From: Prauserella aidingensis
Lineage (GTDB): Bacteria > Actinomycetota > Actinomycetes > Mycobacteriales > Pseudonocardiaceae
Assembly: GCF_024171865.1 (NCBI RefSeq)
Contig: NZ_JAMTCN010000015.1
Span: 1 to 64,000, forward strand
Length of the DNA: 64,000 nucleotides
Reading direction: 5' to 3'
Below, piece after piece: positions 6,778 through 15,385 of this stretch. Positions within the stretch are counted from its first letter, which is position 1; every line of letters starts with the position of its first letter. The translations under genes were made by a program, and so were the position numbers. The notes beneath the pieces are model-generated. The model saw nothing but the letters and a program-made list of their open reading frames with translations. It was not told where the DNA came from and did not search any database.

Positions 6778-9570
6778 TCAGCCCTGGTCGCCGCCTGCGA
6801 CGGGCACGACGGTGCCGGTGACGTAGGCCGCCTCGTCCGAGGCGAGGAACGCGATGACGGCGGCCTGTTCGTCGAGGGTGCCGTAGCGCTTCATCAGGGA
6901 GGAGTCGACGGTCTGGTCGATGTGGGCCTGGAACCAGGCCTTCTCCTGGTCGGTCTGCGGGGTGTCGCCGCCGCGCGGGATCCGGCGGGGCGGCGCCTCG
7001 GTGCCGCCCGGCGCGGTGGCGACCACGCGGATGCCTGCGTCGGCGTACTCCATGGCGAGTGATTCGGTGATCGCGTTGATCCCGCCCTTGGCCGCCGAGT
7101 ACGGGATGCGGTGGATGCCGCGGCGGGCCACGGACGAGACGTTGACGACCGTTCCCCCACCCTGGCGCACCATCTCCGGCAGCGCGGCCCGGCACGACCA
7201 CAGCGTCGTCATGAGCGAGCGGTTGATCTCGGCCTGGATCTGCTCGGCGGTGAACTCGGTGTAGGGCTTGAACCACATCGCCCCGCCGACGTTGTTGATC
7301 AGCACGTCGATGCGGCCGAACCGCTCCAGCGCCGAGCTGATCACCGACTGCGCACCCTCGTAGGTCTCCAGGTCGGCGAGCACGGCGTGGGCCTGTCCGC
7401 CTGCGGCGACGACGTCGTCGGCGACGCCGGTGACGAGGTCGGACCGGTCGGCCAGGACGACCTGTCCGCCTTCCGCGCCGATGCGCCTGGCCGCACGTTC
7501 GCCGATGCCCTGCGCCGAGCCGGTGACGACCACGACCTTGCCGTCGAACCGGCCGGGCGAGACGAACGCGGGACGCTTCGCCTGCTGGGCGTCCTTCATG
7601 GCACGCCGGGTGGTGGCCTTCGACCGTGCGGCGTGCTCGGCGACGAGCGACCGGGCGGCCTGCCGGTCGCCGGCCTCGAACGCCGCGACGATGTCGAGGT
7701 GGTCCTGCGTGCACCGAGGGTCGCACCACGTCGCGTCGCGCAGCACCTCGTCCATGTGGCCTTTGACGCCGAGTGCGCGGTAGGCCTGCAGCAGGTGGTC
7801 GTTGCCGGTGAGGGTGAACAGGTAGTCGTGGAAGGCGGCGTTGGTCTCGGTGTAGGCGGCCGCGTCGACGAACCGGTCACCGTCCACACAGGGCACCGTC
7901 GCCTCGGCCAGCAGGCGGAATCCGGACAGCTGCTGCGAGGTGAGCCTGCCGATGGTGAGTTCGACGGCCCCGAGTTCGAGCGCCTGCCGCGCGTCGAACA
8001 CCGCGTCCGACTCGTGCACCGAGGGGTGCTCCTCACCGATCTCGTAGCCGTCGTCCGTGGCCGGAGCGGTCGTGGCGGTCGTGGATGTGGCGGGCGTGTC
8101 CGTCGTTGCCGGGGTCGTTGCCGGGGTCGTTGCCGGGGGCGTCGCGGGTGCGGTGGGAGCGGTCGCAGCGACGAGGGGACTCAGCGCCGTGTCGACCGCG
8201 TGCATTTCCTGTCCGGCGATGGCGCGCGCGGTTCCGGCGGGGAGGAGTTCGTCGCCGGGGTCGCGGTCGAGCGGCCGCCCTCCGCCGGTGGGCCAGATGG
8301 GCTGGCGGGCGACGGCGCGCATGGTGTCGGCTTCGTCGCCGGCGGCGCGGGCGGCGGCGATTCCGGCGCCGAGCGGTTCGATGGTGGTGCCGGGGAACGT
8401 GTCCTGGCCCGCGATGCGACGGCCTTCGCCTGCACCGAGAGCTGCGACTTCGAGGAGTGGTTCCGGTTCGAGGGCGAGGACGGCGCTGTCCATGGTGGCC
8501 TCCGGTGCGGTGGTGTCGTGCCCGCCGCCGTCGGTGTCGTCGGTGTCGTCGGTGGTGTCGGGCGCGGCGGCGAGGGCGAATTTCTCGTAGTAGATGCCGG
8601 TGGGTTCGATGCCGCGTTCGGTGAAGTGGGTGCGGACGGCCTCGACCATGGGCGGTGGGCCGCACAGGTAGACGGCGACGTCGCCGTCGTAGAGGTGCTC
8701 GTCGCGGATCAGGCTCATCACGTAGCCCTTGTTGGGCGCGCTGCTGTTCGGGTCGGAGACGACGTAGTCCCAGGTCAGCTGTGGCAGTTCGGCGGCGAGT
8801 GCGGCGATGGTGTCGAGTTCGACGACGTCGTCGTCGGTGCTGGCGCCGTAGACGAGGTGCACGGGGCGCTGCGATCGGGTGGCGACCATGGTGCGCACGA
8901 TCGAGAGGATCGGTGCGAGGCCGGTGCCGCCTGCGAGCAGCAGCACGGGCCGGTCGGTTTCGCGGAGGAAGAAGCTGCCGTGGGGGCCGGTGAAGGTGAG
9001 CGGGTCGCCGACGGCGGCGCGGCCGGTGAGGTAGTCCGACATGACGCCGCCGGGGGCGAGCTTCATGAGGAAGGTGAGGGACTTCTCGTCGGGCCCGTTG
9101 CTGAACGAGTAGGAGCGGGTCTCGTCGGTGCCGGGTACGGCGATGTTGACGTACTGGCCCGGCAGGAAGGCGAGATCGTCGCGCTGTGGGGTCTCGAGGG
9201 TGAGCGCGACGGTGGTGGGCGAGAGCCGGTCGAGGCCGGTGATGGTGGCGTCGAAGGTGCCTGCCTGGGTCTTGGCGACCTCGGAGGTGGTGGAGATGCG
9301 GAGGACGAGGTCGGATTTGGGGGTCATGCTGCAGGGCAGCACGTAGCCTTGGGCGGCTTCGTCGTCGGTGAGGGCGTCGTCGATGTAGGTGCCGCCGTCG
9401 AAGTCGCCGGACTCGCAGAGGGCTTTGCAGGTGCCGCAGGCGCCGTCACGGCAGTCGAGTGGGATGTTGATCCGTTGCCGGTACGAGGCGTCGGCGACGG
9501 TCTGGTCCGGTTCGCACGTGATGAAGCGGGTGACACCGTCCTCGAAGGACAGTGCGACTTGGTGACTCAC
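6778..9570 (-). CDS. benCD: Fused benzoate dioxygenase reductase (BenC) - FCD domain - diol dehydrogenase (BenD)
   Basis: One uninterrupted 930-codon frame. Residues 1-335 are BenC: a plant-type [2Fe-2S] domain (C40, C45, C48, C80), an FAD domain (RSYSFSN, 152-158) and an NAD domain (GGTGLAP, 214-220; CGPPPM, 303-308). After a Pro/Thr-rich linker, residues about 525-650 match the FCD effector domain of GntR regulators, with the metal-type histidines H581, H624 and H646 but Asn where the usual Asp sits. No winged helix precedes it. Residues 672-930 are a short-chain dehydrogenase like BenD (TGSAQGIG 683-690; Y824 and K828). BenC passes electrons to BenAB and BenD rearomatises the diol to catechol. 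The GTG start at 9570 has AGGAG five bases upstream. An ATG at 7599 could allow separate BenD translation. Confidence 0.88.
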   Translation of the reverse strand: MSHQVALSFEDGVTRFITCEPDQTVADASYRQRINIPLDCRDGACGTCKALCESGDFDGGTYIDDALTDDEAAQGYVLPCSMTPKSDLVLRISTTSEVAKTQAGTFDATITGLDRLSPTTVALTLETPQRDDLAFLPGQYVNIAVPGTDETRSYSFSNGPDEKSLTFLMKLAPGGVMSDYLTGRAAVGDPLTFTGPHGSFFLRETDRPVLLLAGGTGLAPILSIVRTMVATRSQRPVHLVYGASTDDDVVELDTIAALAAELPQLTWDYVVSDPNSSAPNKGYVMSLIRDEHLYDGDVAVYLCGPPPMVEAVRTHFTERGIEPTGIYYEKFALAAAPDTTDDTDDTDGGGHDTTAPEATMDSAVLALEPEPLLEVAALGAGEGRRIAGQDTFPGTTIEPLGAGIAAARAAGDEADTMRAVARQPIWPTGGGRPLDRDPGDELLPAGTARAIAGQEMHAVDTALSPLVAATAPTAPATPPATTPATTPATTDTPATSTTATTAPATDDGYEIGEEHPSVHESDAVFDARQALELGAVELTIGRLTSQQLSGFRLLAEATVPCVDGDRFVDAAAYTETNAAFHDYLFTLTGNDHLLQAYRALGVKGHMDEVLRDATWCDPRCTQDHLDIVAAFEAGDRQAARSLVAEHAARSKATTRRAMKDAQQAKRPAFVSPGRFDGKVVVVTGSAQGIGERAARRIGAEGGQVVLADRSDLVTGVADDVVAAGGQAHAVLADLETYEGAQSVISSALERFGRIDVLINNVGGAMWFKPYTEFTAEQIQAEINRSLMTTLWSCRAALPEMVRQGGGTVVNVSSVARRGIHRIPYSAAKGGINAITESLAMEYADAGIRVVATAPGGTEAPPRRIPRGGDTPQTDQEKAWFQAHIDQTVDSSLMKRYGTLDEQAAVIAFLASDEAAYVTGTVVPVAGGDQG

Positions 9571-10025
9571 AACAGCTCCTAGAAAAACGAGACCCGACAC
9601 CCGTCACCGTGCGGGTTCACACACGAAGTGGCAGGGAGAACGACTCACAGGCGGGTACCGACGCGCCCGCGCCCAGAACCGCCCAGCGGCGATTCGCGGC
9701 TCGCCCACCCGGTGCGGACCTCTACCGACCGTTCACGCTCGCCCACCCGGTCCGAACCGCCCGGCGGAGATCCCACGCTCGCTCACCCGGCTCGGGCCGT
9801 TCAGCGGGGATCCATGCTCGCCCGCCGGCACCGCCGCGGGTTCTCAGCGTGGCCCTGACGAGGAAAGCGCCGCCGTGGTGCGACAGACACAGCCGCGCGA
9901 ATGCGCGTCCGTGAGGGGCGGTGGTCGGGCTGGCGGGTGGGAATTCATGAGAAGGCGATCCCGGAGTCAGGGCCGCGCTGAGGTTCCGCCACTGGCACCG
10001 CCCACCAAGGCGACCAATGTCAAAA
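9571..10025. other. benB-benCD intergenic region
   Basis: This 455-base gap lies inside what should be one operon. No gene-like frame is supported. It contains the degenerate 39-bp tandem repeat listed separately and the AGGAG ribosome binding site of benCD at its 9570 end. Confidence 0.6.
9660..9830. repeat. Imperfect ~39-bp tandem repeat between benB and benCD
   Basis: The core CTCGCCCACCCGG starts at 9700 and 9738, and diverged versions start at 9778 (CTCGCTCACCCGG) and 9817, a spacing of 38, 40 and 39 bases. A further diverged unit precedes the first. Between cores, segments like GAACCGCCCGGCGG recur. Copies are imperfect and not in a shared reading frame, so this looks like a degenerate minisatellite in the transcribed spacer. 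Confidence 0.6.
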
Positions 10026-10571
10026 CTAAATATGATAGATGTCGACTACGTGGTGGATGTAATCATTCTTGAGAACGACGGTCTTGCGGCGGATGAGTGG
10101 TGATTCGCCGGAGAAGTCGATCGTGTAGAACGAGGTGCCGTAGTACGGGTCGACGGTGTTGTACCGGAAGTACATGGTGTGCCAGTTGAAGCGGATGTCG
10201 ACGAGGTCGCCGCGGCGTTCGATGACTTCGACGTTGGTGATGTTGTGGCTGGTGCGCGGTTCGGGGAGGGAGGTCGCGCTGGAGCGTTCGGTGCGGATGC
10301 GGAAGACGCGGTCTTCGAGGCCGCCCTTGTTGGGGTAGTAGATGAGTGACAGTTCTCGTTGGGGGTCTTCGGTGAGGTTGTCGTTGTCGTCCCAGCAGGG
10401 CATCCAGTAGACGACGTCGTCGGCGTAGCATTCGAGCCATTTCTCGAATTCGCGGTCGTCGAGGTAGCGGGCCTCGCGGTAGAGGAATTGTTCGATGTCG
10501 TTCTGGGTGATGTGTTTGGTTCGCGGAGGGGTGCCGGCTCCGTCGGTGGTGGTGTCGGCGGTGACAGTCAT
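10026..10571 (-). CDS. benB: Benzoate 1,2-dioxygenase, small (beta) subunit
   Basis: A 181-residue ring-hydroxylating dioxygenase beta subunit with the expected NTF2-like fold. The N-terminal third carries the family pattern around FLYREARYLDDREFEKWL and DDVVYWMP. The C-terminal part ends with the strand-rich segment containing KTVVLKNDYIHHVVDIY. The beta subunit has a structural role in the alpha3beta3 hexamer with BenA. It follows benA with a 42-base gap, consistent with co-translation, and its length is typical (about 160-180). Benzoate specificity rests on the neighbouring fused BenC/BenD and catechol genes rather than on residues in this subunit. Confidence 0.93.
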   Translation of the reverse strand: MTVTADTTTDGAGTPPRTKHITQNDIEQFLYREARYLDDREFEKWLECYADDVVYWMPCWDDNDNLTEDPQRELSLIYYPNKGGLEDRVFRIRTERSSATSLPEPRTSHNITNVEVIERRGDLVDIRFNWHTMYFRYNTVDPYYGTSFYTIDFSGESPLIRRKTVVLKNDYIHHVVDIYHI

Positions 10572-10613
10572 GTCGGAGAGCCTCCTGGTGGCTGGTCGGT
10601 CGGCGGGGGCGCC

Positions 10614-11981
10614 TCAGGCGTCGCTCTTGCCGGACGCTTCCTTTTCGACGGCGGCGCGCATGGTGTCGGCCCAGTAGCCGTGTTGTACGGGGTAGAGCCC
10701 TTCGTCCTCGTTGCGCTGGCCTGCGGAGATGACGTTTTCCATGCCGAGTGCGGTGGCGACCTCGTCGGGCCCGCCCAGCCAGTGTTCGGCGCCGCGGCTC
10801 ATGTCGTTCCAGGGCGCGGCGGTGGCGCGGAAGGTGAGCTGGCAGGAGCGGAATTCTTCGAGGTCGTCGGGGGTGGCCATGCCGGTGGCGTTGAAGAAGT
10901 CCTCGTACTGGCGGATGCGCCAGGCGCGCGATTCGTCGCTTTCACCCTTGGGGGCGATGCAGTAGATGGTGACTTCGGTCTTGTCCGGTGCGATGGGGCG
11001 GAAGTGCCGGATCTGGGTGGAGAACTGGTCCATGAGGTAGACGTTCGGGTACAGGCAGAGGTTGCGGGATCCTTTGACCATGAATTCGCCCTTGGCGTCG
11101 CCGAACTTCTCCTTGAGTTCCTCCATCTGCGGCCACAGTGGACGGTCTTGCGGGTTGCCCGCCCAGGTCCAGAGGCAGAGGTGGCCGTGGGGGAAGGACC
11201 AGTAGCCGCCACCGGACTTGCCCCAGCTGCCGGCGTCGAGGGTTTTGGTCTCGTTCTTGGACTCGCCGGTGCCTCGGCGGGAGGTGGTGGCGGCGTAGTT
11301 CCAGTGGGTGGCGGTGACGTGGTAGCCGTCGGCGCCGTTCTCGGCCTGGACCTTCCAGTTGCCGTCGAAGGTGTAGGTGGAGGCGCCGCGGAGGACTTCG
11401 AGGCCGTCGGGCGACTGGTCCACGAGCATGTCGATGATCTTCGTGGTGTCGCCGAGGTGTTCGGTCAGCGGGAGCACGTCGGCGTTGAGGCTGCCGAAGA
11501 GGAAACCGCGGTAGGAGTCGAACCGGGCGACCTTGGTGAGGTCGTGGGAGCCGTTCTGGTCGAACGAGTCCGGGTAGCCGGCACCGTCCGGGTCCTTGAC
11601 CTTGAGGAGCTTGCCGTCGTTGCGGAATGTCCAGCCGTGGAAGGGGCAGGTCAGCGTGGTGCGGTTGTCGGTCTTGCGTCGGCAGAGCATCGCACCGCGG
11701 TGGGCGCACGCGTTGATGAGGCAGTGCAGCTCGCCCTGCTTGTCGCGGGTGATCACGACGGGCTGGCGGCCGATGTAGGTGGTGAAGTAGTCGCCGGGGT
11801 CGGGCAGCTGGCTTTCGTGGGCGAGGTAGATCCAGTTGCCCTCGAAGATGTGCTTCATCTCGAGTTCGAAGATCTCCTCGTCGGTGAAGATTCGCCGGTT
11901 GGCGCGGTACACACCGGCTTCGCGGTCTTCGACGACGGCGTCGGCGATCACGTCCGACACGTGGTCAAGGGTCTCGGTCAC
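10614..11981 (-). CDS. benA: Benzoate 1,2-dioxygenase, large (alpha) subunit
   Basis: A 455-residue Rieske non-heme iron oxygenase alpha subunit that adds O2 to benzoate to give the 1,2-cis-diol carboxylate. The Rieske centre has C92-x-H94 and C112-x2-H115 ([15 protein letters not shown]). The mononuclear iron region is [14 protein letters not shown]. The GTG at 11981 was chosen because GGAGG lies six bases upstream and the sequence before it is not family-like. It is the first gene of the minus-strand ben operon and faces the LysR gene across a 237-base divergent promoter region that holds a strong inverted repeat. Confidence 0.95.
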   Translation of the reverse strand: MTETLDHVSDVIADAVVEDREAGVYRANRRIFTDEEIFELEMKHIFEGNWIYLAHESQLPDPGDYFTTYIGRQPVVITRDKQGELHCLINACAHRGAMLCRRKTDNRTTLTCPFHGWTFRNDGKLLKVKDPDGAGYPDSFDQNGSHDLTKVARFDSYRGFLFGSLNADVLPLTEHLGDTTKIIDMLVDQSPDGLEVLRGASTYTFDGNWKVQAENGADGYHVTATHWNYAATTSRRGTGESKNETKTLDAGSWGKSGGGYWSFPHGHLCLWTWAGNPQDRPLWPQMEELKEKFGDAKGEFMVKGSRNLCLYPNVYLMDQFSTQIRHFRPIAPDKTEVTIYCIAPKGESDESRAWRIRQYEDFFNATGMATPDDLEEFRSCQLTFRATAAPWNDMSRGAEHWLGGPDEVATALGMENVISAGQRNEDEGLYPVQHGYWADTMRAAVEKEASGKSDA

Positions 11982-12088
11982 CTGAGTCCTCCTGCTGCCG
12001 TTCGGCTCTGAGTCGGCGGGGTGTCCCGACTGTGACAGCGCCGTTAACGGCGACAAACAAGGCAAATGCCGAGTCCTGACCCAGGGTG

Positions 12089-12115
12089 GGATTGATCGAT
12101 ATCACTTATCAATCC
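12089..12115. promoter_or_regulatory. LysR-type operator between benA and the LysR gene
   Basis: GGATTGAT and ATCAATCC form a perfect 8-bp inverted repeat separated by 11 bases. This satisfies the T-N11-A rule for LysR-family recognition sites. It sits 108 bases from the benA start and 104 bases from the LysR start in the shared divergent promoter region, where such regulators usually bind to control themselves and the target operon. Confidence 0.7.
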
Positions 12116-12218
12116 TGCGGAAACAAGTCCTTGTCATGGATGAATACTGCTCCTTACCGTGAAGAATCGGCCGCGTTCGCCGTTGCGGAGGCCGCATCAG
12201 CAGGAAGGAGACGCCGCG

Positions 12219-13154
12219 ATGGAGCTTCGTCATCTGCGCTACTTCGTCGCGGTCGCCGAGACGTGCCACTTCGGGCGGGCCGCCGAGCGGTTGCGGCTCG
12301 CCCAGCCCGCGTTGTCCCACGCGATCCGCCAGTTGGAGGGCGAGCTGGGTGCGACGCTGTTCGCCCGCACCACGCGCCAGGTGAGCCTGACCCCTGCGGG
12401 CGAGTTCTTCCTCGCGGAGGCACAGCGGGTGCTCGACACCCTGGCCGACGGTGTGCACGGGGTGCGCCAGATCGCGGGCGGCAGGCTCGGGCTGCTGCGC
12501 ATGGGGTTCACCGGGACGGCCGCGTTCTCGCATCTGCCGCGCATCGCCCGCACGCTCAAGCGGGACCTGCCGGAGGTGGCGCTGGACGTCAACGCCGACC
12601 TGTTGACGCCGGCGCAGTGCGACCTGCTCCGGTCCGGCGACCTGGATCTCGGCATCCTGCGCCCGCCGGTGCGTGGGGAGGACATCGAGCTGCGCATCGT
12701 CGAGGACGAACCTCTGATCCTGGCCGTGCCGGCGGACCACCGGCTCGCCACCGAACCCGTCGTGTCGACGCCGGATCTGCGCGCCGAGGGGTTCATCGGG
12801 TACGCGAGCAAGGATTCGGTGGTCAACGACGCGGTGACGCGCAGTTGCGAGGCCGCCGGGTTCACGCCGCAGCGCGAGCACCAGGCGGCCGGCACGGCGG
12901 TGCTGTTGTCCCTCGTGGCGGGCGGACTGGGCATCGCGATGGTGCCGACGTCGGCACGCGCCCTGCCTCTCGAGGGCGTCGTGTTCCGCGACCTCGCCGA
13001 TGCCGGGAGCGTGGAACTGGCGCTCGCCTGGCACGCGGGCAACGACTCCGCCCTGGTGCGCTCCGTCGTCGACGTGCTCGAACCGGCCCTCGTCTCCCCC
13101 GGCGCCGTCCCCACGGCCGCAGCCGATGCCCCGAATCCCGAGGGAAGTCCATGA
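12219..13154 (+). CDS. LysR-family regulator of benzoate/catechol degradation
   Basis: A 311-residue LysR-type regulator. The N-terminal winged helix begins MELRHLRYFVAVAETCHFG and runs through AAERLRLAQPALSHAI. The periplasmic-binding-like effector domain fills residues 90-300. It belongs with the BenM/CatM/CatR group, which senses benzoate or cis,cis-muconate. The ATG was chosen because GGAAGGAG lies eight bases upstream; the longer open frame before it is unlike the family. Its stop overlaps the catB start (ATGA at 13151-13154), so regulator and enzyme are translationally coupled. It is divergent from benA over the inverted-repeat operator. Confidence 0.88.
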   Translation: MELRHLRYFVAVAETCHFGRAAERLRLAQPALSHAIRQLEGELGATLFARTTRQVSLTPAGEFFLAEAQRVLDTLADGVHGVRQIAGGRLGLLRMGFTGTAAFSHLPRIARTLKRDLPEVALDVNADLLTPAQCDLLRSGDLDLGILRPPVRGEDIELRIVEDEPLILAVPADHRLATEPVVSTPDLRAEGFIGYASKDSVVNDAVTRSCEAAGFTPQREHQAAGTAVLLSLVAGGLGIAMVPTSARALPLEGVVFRDLADAGSVELALAWHAGNDSALVRSVVDVLEPALVSPGAVPTAAADAPNPEGSP

Positions 13155-14254
13155 AGATCACGCAGATCGAGGCGATCCCGTTCGCCATCCCGTACCGCAA
13201 GCCGCTCAAGTTCGCCTCCGGTGAGGTGCACGCGGCGGAGCACGTCCTGGTGCGGGTGCACACCGACGACGGCGTGGTCGGTGTCGCCGAGGCCCCGCCC
13301 CGGCCGTTCACCTACGGCGAGACGCAGACCGGCATCATCGCCGTCATCGACCAGATCTTCGCGCCGCAGCTGACCGGGTTGAGCCTGCTCGAACGCGAGA
13401 CGATGCACGCGCGGATGCACCGCACGGTCGGCAATCCGGCGGCGAAGGCCGCGGTCGACATGGCGACCTGGGACGCGCTCGGCCGCAGCCTCGACGTCGG
13501 CGTCAGCGAACTGCTCGGCGGGTACACCGACCGCATGCGGGTCTCGCACATGCTCGGTTTCGACGAGCCCGCCGCCATGGTCGCCGAGGCCGAGCGCATG
13601 CGGGACTCCTACGGCATCACGACGTTCAAGGTGAAGGTCGGCAGGCGCCCCGTGTCGCTGGACACGGCCGTGGTGCGCGCGCTGCGCGAGAACCTCGGCG
13701 ACGACATCGACCTGTACGTCGACGGCAACCGCGGGTGGACCGCCGCCGAGTCGGCGAAGGCGATGCAGCAGATGTCCGATCTGGACCTGTTGTTCGCCGA
13801 GGAGCTCTCCCCCGCCGACGACGTGCTCGGACGACGCTGGCTGGTGTCGCAGTTGGACGTTCCGTTCATCGCCGACGAGTCCGCGGTGACCGCCGCCGAC
13901 GTCACCCGCGAGATCCTGGGCGGGTCGGCCACGGCGATCAACATCAAGGTCGCCCGCAGCGGGTTCACGTTGTCGCAGCGCACCCACCACCTGGCCGAGG
14001 GGCTGGGGCTCGAAGTCGTGATGGGCAACCAGGTCGACGGCCAGCTCGGGTCGATGTGCACGGTCGCGTTCGGGGCGGCGTTCGAGCTCACCTCACGGCG
14101 TGCGGGCGAGCTGTCGAACTTCCTGGACATGCGCGACGACCTGCTCACCGAACCGCTGCAGATCTCGGGCGGGGAGCTGACCATCCGGCCCGGCGCCGGC
14201 CTCGGCGTCGAGATCGACCCGGACAAGCTCGCCCACTACCGGCAGGACACCTGA
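13151..14254 (+). CDS. catB: Muconate cycloisomerase
   Basis: A 367-residue enolase-superfamily enzyme that converts cis,cis-muconate to muconolactone. Visible active-site elements are the K-x-K motif in TFKVKVGRRP, metal ligands in DGNRGW, AEELSPADD and IADESAV, and the second catalytic Lys in NIKVARSG. The length is normal for CatB. Translation starts in the ATGA overlap with the LysR gene. Downstream catA follows after 52 bases. The next pathway enzyme, muconolactone isomerase (CatC), is not found in this window. Confidence 0.92.
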   Translation: MKITQIEAIPFAIPYRKPLKFASGEVHAAEHVLVRVHTDDGVVGVAEAPPRPFTYGETQTGIIAVIDQIFAPQLTGLSLLERETMHARMHRTVGNPAAKAAVDMATWDALGRSLDVGVSELLGGYTDRMRVSHMLGFDEPAAMVAEAERMRDSYGITTFKVKVGRRPVSLDTAVVRALRENLGDDIDLYVDGNRGWTAAESAKAMQQMSDLDLLFAEELSPADDVLGRRWLVSQLDVPFIADESAVTAADVTREILGGSATAINIKVARSGFTLSQRTHHLAEGLGLEVVMGNQVDGQLGSMCTVAFGAAFELTSRRAGELSNFLDMRDDLLTEPLQISGGELTIRPGAGLGVEIDPDKLAHYRQDT

Positions 14255-14306
14255 CTCCCGCGCCGCAGGGCCAGGAGTTCCCGACATCGGAATCAAGGAG
14301 GATCCC

Positions 14307-15170
14307 ATGACCACCGTTCCCACCGAACCGACCGCCGCGGCCGCGGGCGCCAACGCCACCGCCCACTTCACGAGCAAGAACCCGTACGAGGCCGTCAAGG
14401 ACGTCCCGCCCGAGCGGGTGGACAGGCTGGCCAAGCGGGTGCTGTCGGCCATCCACGACACGATCCGCGAGGAGAAGGTCACCTACGACGAGTACAACGC
14501 CCTCAAGGCGTGGCTGATCCAGGTCGGCGAGGACGGTGAGTGGCCGCTGTTCCTCGACGTGTGGGTCGAGCACGTGGTCGAGGAGGTCGCCACCGAGCAC
14601 CGCGAGGGCAGCAAGGGCACGATCGAGGGCCCGTACTACGTCCCGGATGCACCCGAGTGCGCCGAGAACGGCGTCGGCACCATCCCGATGCGCGACGACG
14701 AACAGGGCACCAGGCTCACCTGGACCGGCACGGTCACCGCGACGGACGGCACGCCGCTGGAGAACGCGAAGGTCGAGCTGTGGCACGCCGACAACGACGG
14801 GTTCTACAGCCAGTTCGAGCCGAGCCAGCCGCAGTGGAACCTGCGTGGCACGTTCTCCGTCGGTGAGGGCGGCCGGTTCGAGATCACCACGATCCAGCCC
14901 GCGCCCTACCAGATCCCGACGGACGGCTCGTGCGGCAAGCTCATCGCCGCCGCGGGCTGGCACGCCTGGCGTCCGGCCCACCTGCACGTGAAGGTCTCCG
15001 CGCCGGGCCACGAGCTGCTGACCGCGCAGCTGTACTTCCCGGGCGACGAGCACAACGACGACGACATCGCCTCGGCCGTCAAGCCGGAGTTGATCCTCGA
15101 CCCGAAGTCGGCGGGCGACGGCACGGCGACGGTCGACTACGGCTTCGTGCTCGACCCGGTCACGGGCTGA
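14307..15170 (+). CDS. catA: Catechol 1,2-dioxygenase
   Basis: A 287-residue intradiol ring-cleavage dioxygenase that opens catechol to cis,cis-muconate. The ferric iron ligands are Y111 (EGPYYVP), Y201 (PAPYQIP), H225 and H227 (RPAHLHVKV). The N-terminal helical dimerisation domain (residues 30-105) carries the LFLDVWVEHVVEEV segment. An AAGGAGG ribosome binding site precedes the ATG. It is the last gene of the LysR-catB-catA operon and consumes the catechol made by the divergent ben operon. A GC-rich hairpin follows the stop. Confidence 0.95.
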   Translation: MTTVPTEPTAAAAGANATAHFTSKNPYEAVKDVPPERVDRLAKRVLSAIHDTIREEKVTYDEYNALKAWLIQVGEDGEWPLFLDVWVEHVVEEVATEHREGSKGTIEGPYYVPDAPECAENGVGTIPMRDDEQGTRLTWTGTVTATDGTPLENAKVELWHADNDGFYSQFEPSQPQWNLRGTFSVGEGGRFEITTIQPAPYQIPTDGSCGKLIAAAGWHAWRPAHLHVKVSAPGHELLTAQLYFPGDEHNDDDIASAVKPELILDPKSAGDGTATVDYGFVLDPVTG

Positions 15171-15187
15171 CGTACGACGTGACCGGT

Positions 15188-15212
15188 CCCGGCGCTCCTC
15201 GCGGGTGCCGGG
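15188..15212 (+). terminator. Possible terminator hairpin after catA
   Basis: CCCGGC at 15188-15193 pairs with GCCGGG at 15207-15212 around a 13-base loop, 18 bases after the catA stop. There is no T run, as is common in high-GC actinobacteria, so this is only a candidate. Confidence 0.35.
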
Positions 15213-15385
15213 GCCGAGTCGGTTCAAGGGCGGCGCCCGCACCTCGGGGCGACCTCGCGCACCCACACGGTGCGCCTCGCTCGCCCACAGGGAGCAGTGA
15301 CGTCGCCGGGCGTGCACGGTCCACCACCGAACGGGACCGGAACAGGCGAGTGACCGGTACGAACCCGATTCCTAGCGTGGATCGG

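Noticed and set aside
7111-9582. An 823-codon plus-strand frame rich in Gly, Val and Asp.
   Set aside because: It is the complement of the benCD fusion, whose domains are unambiguous.
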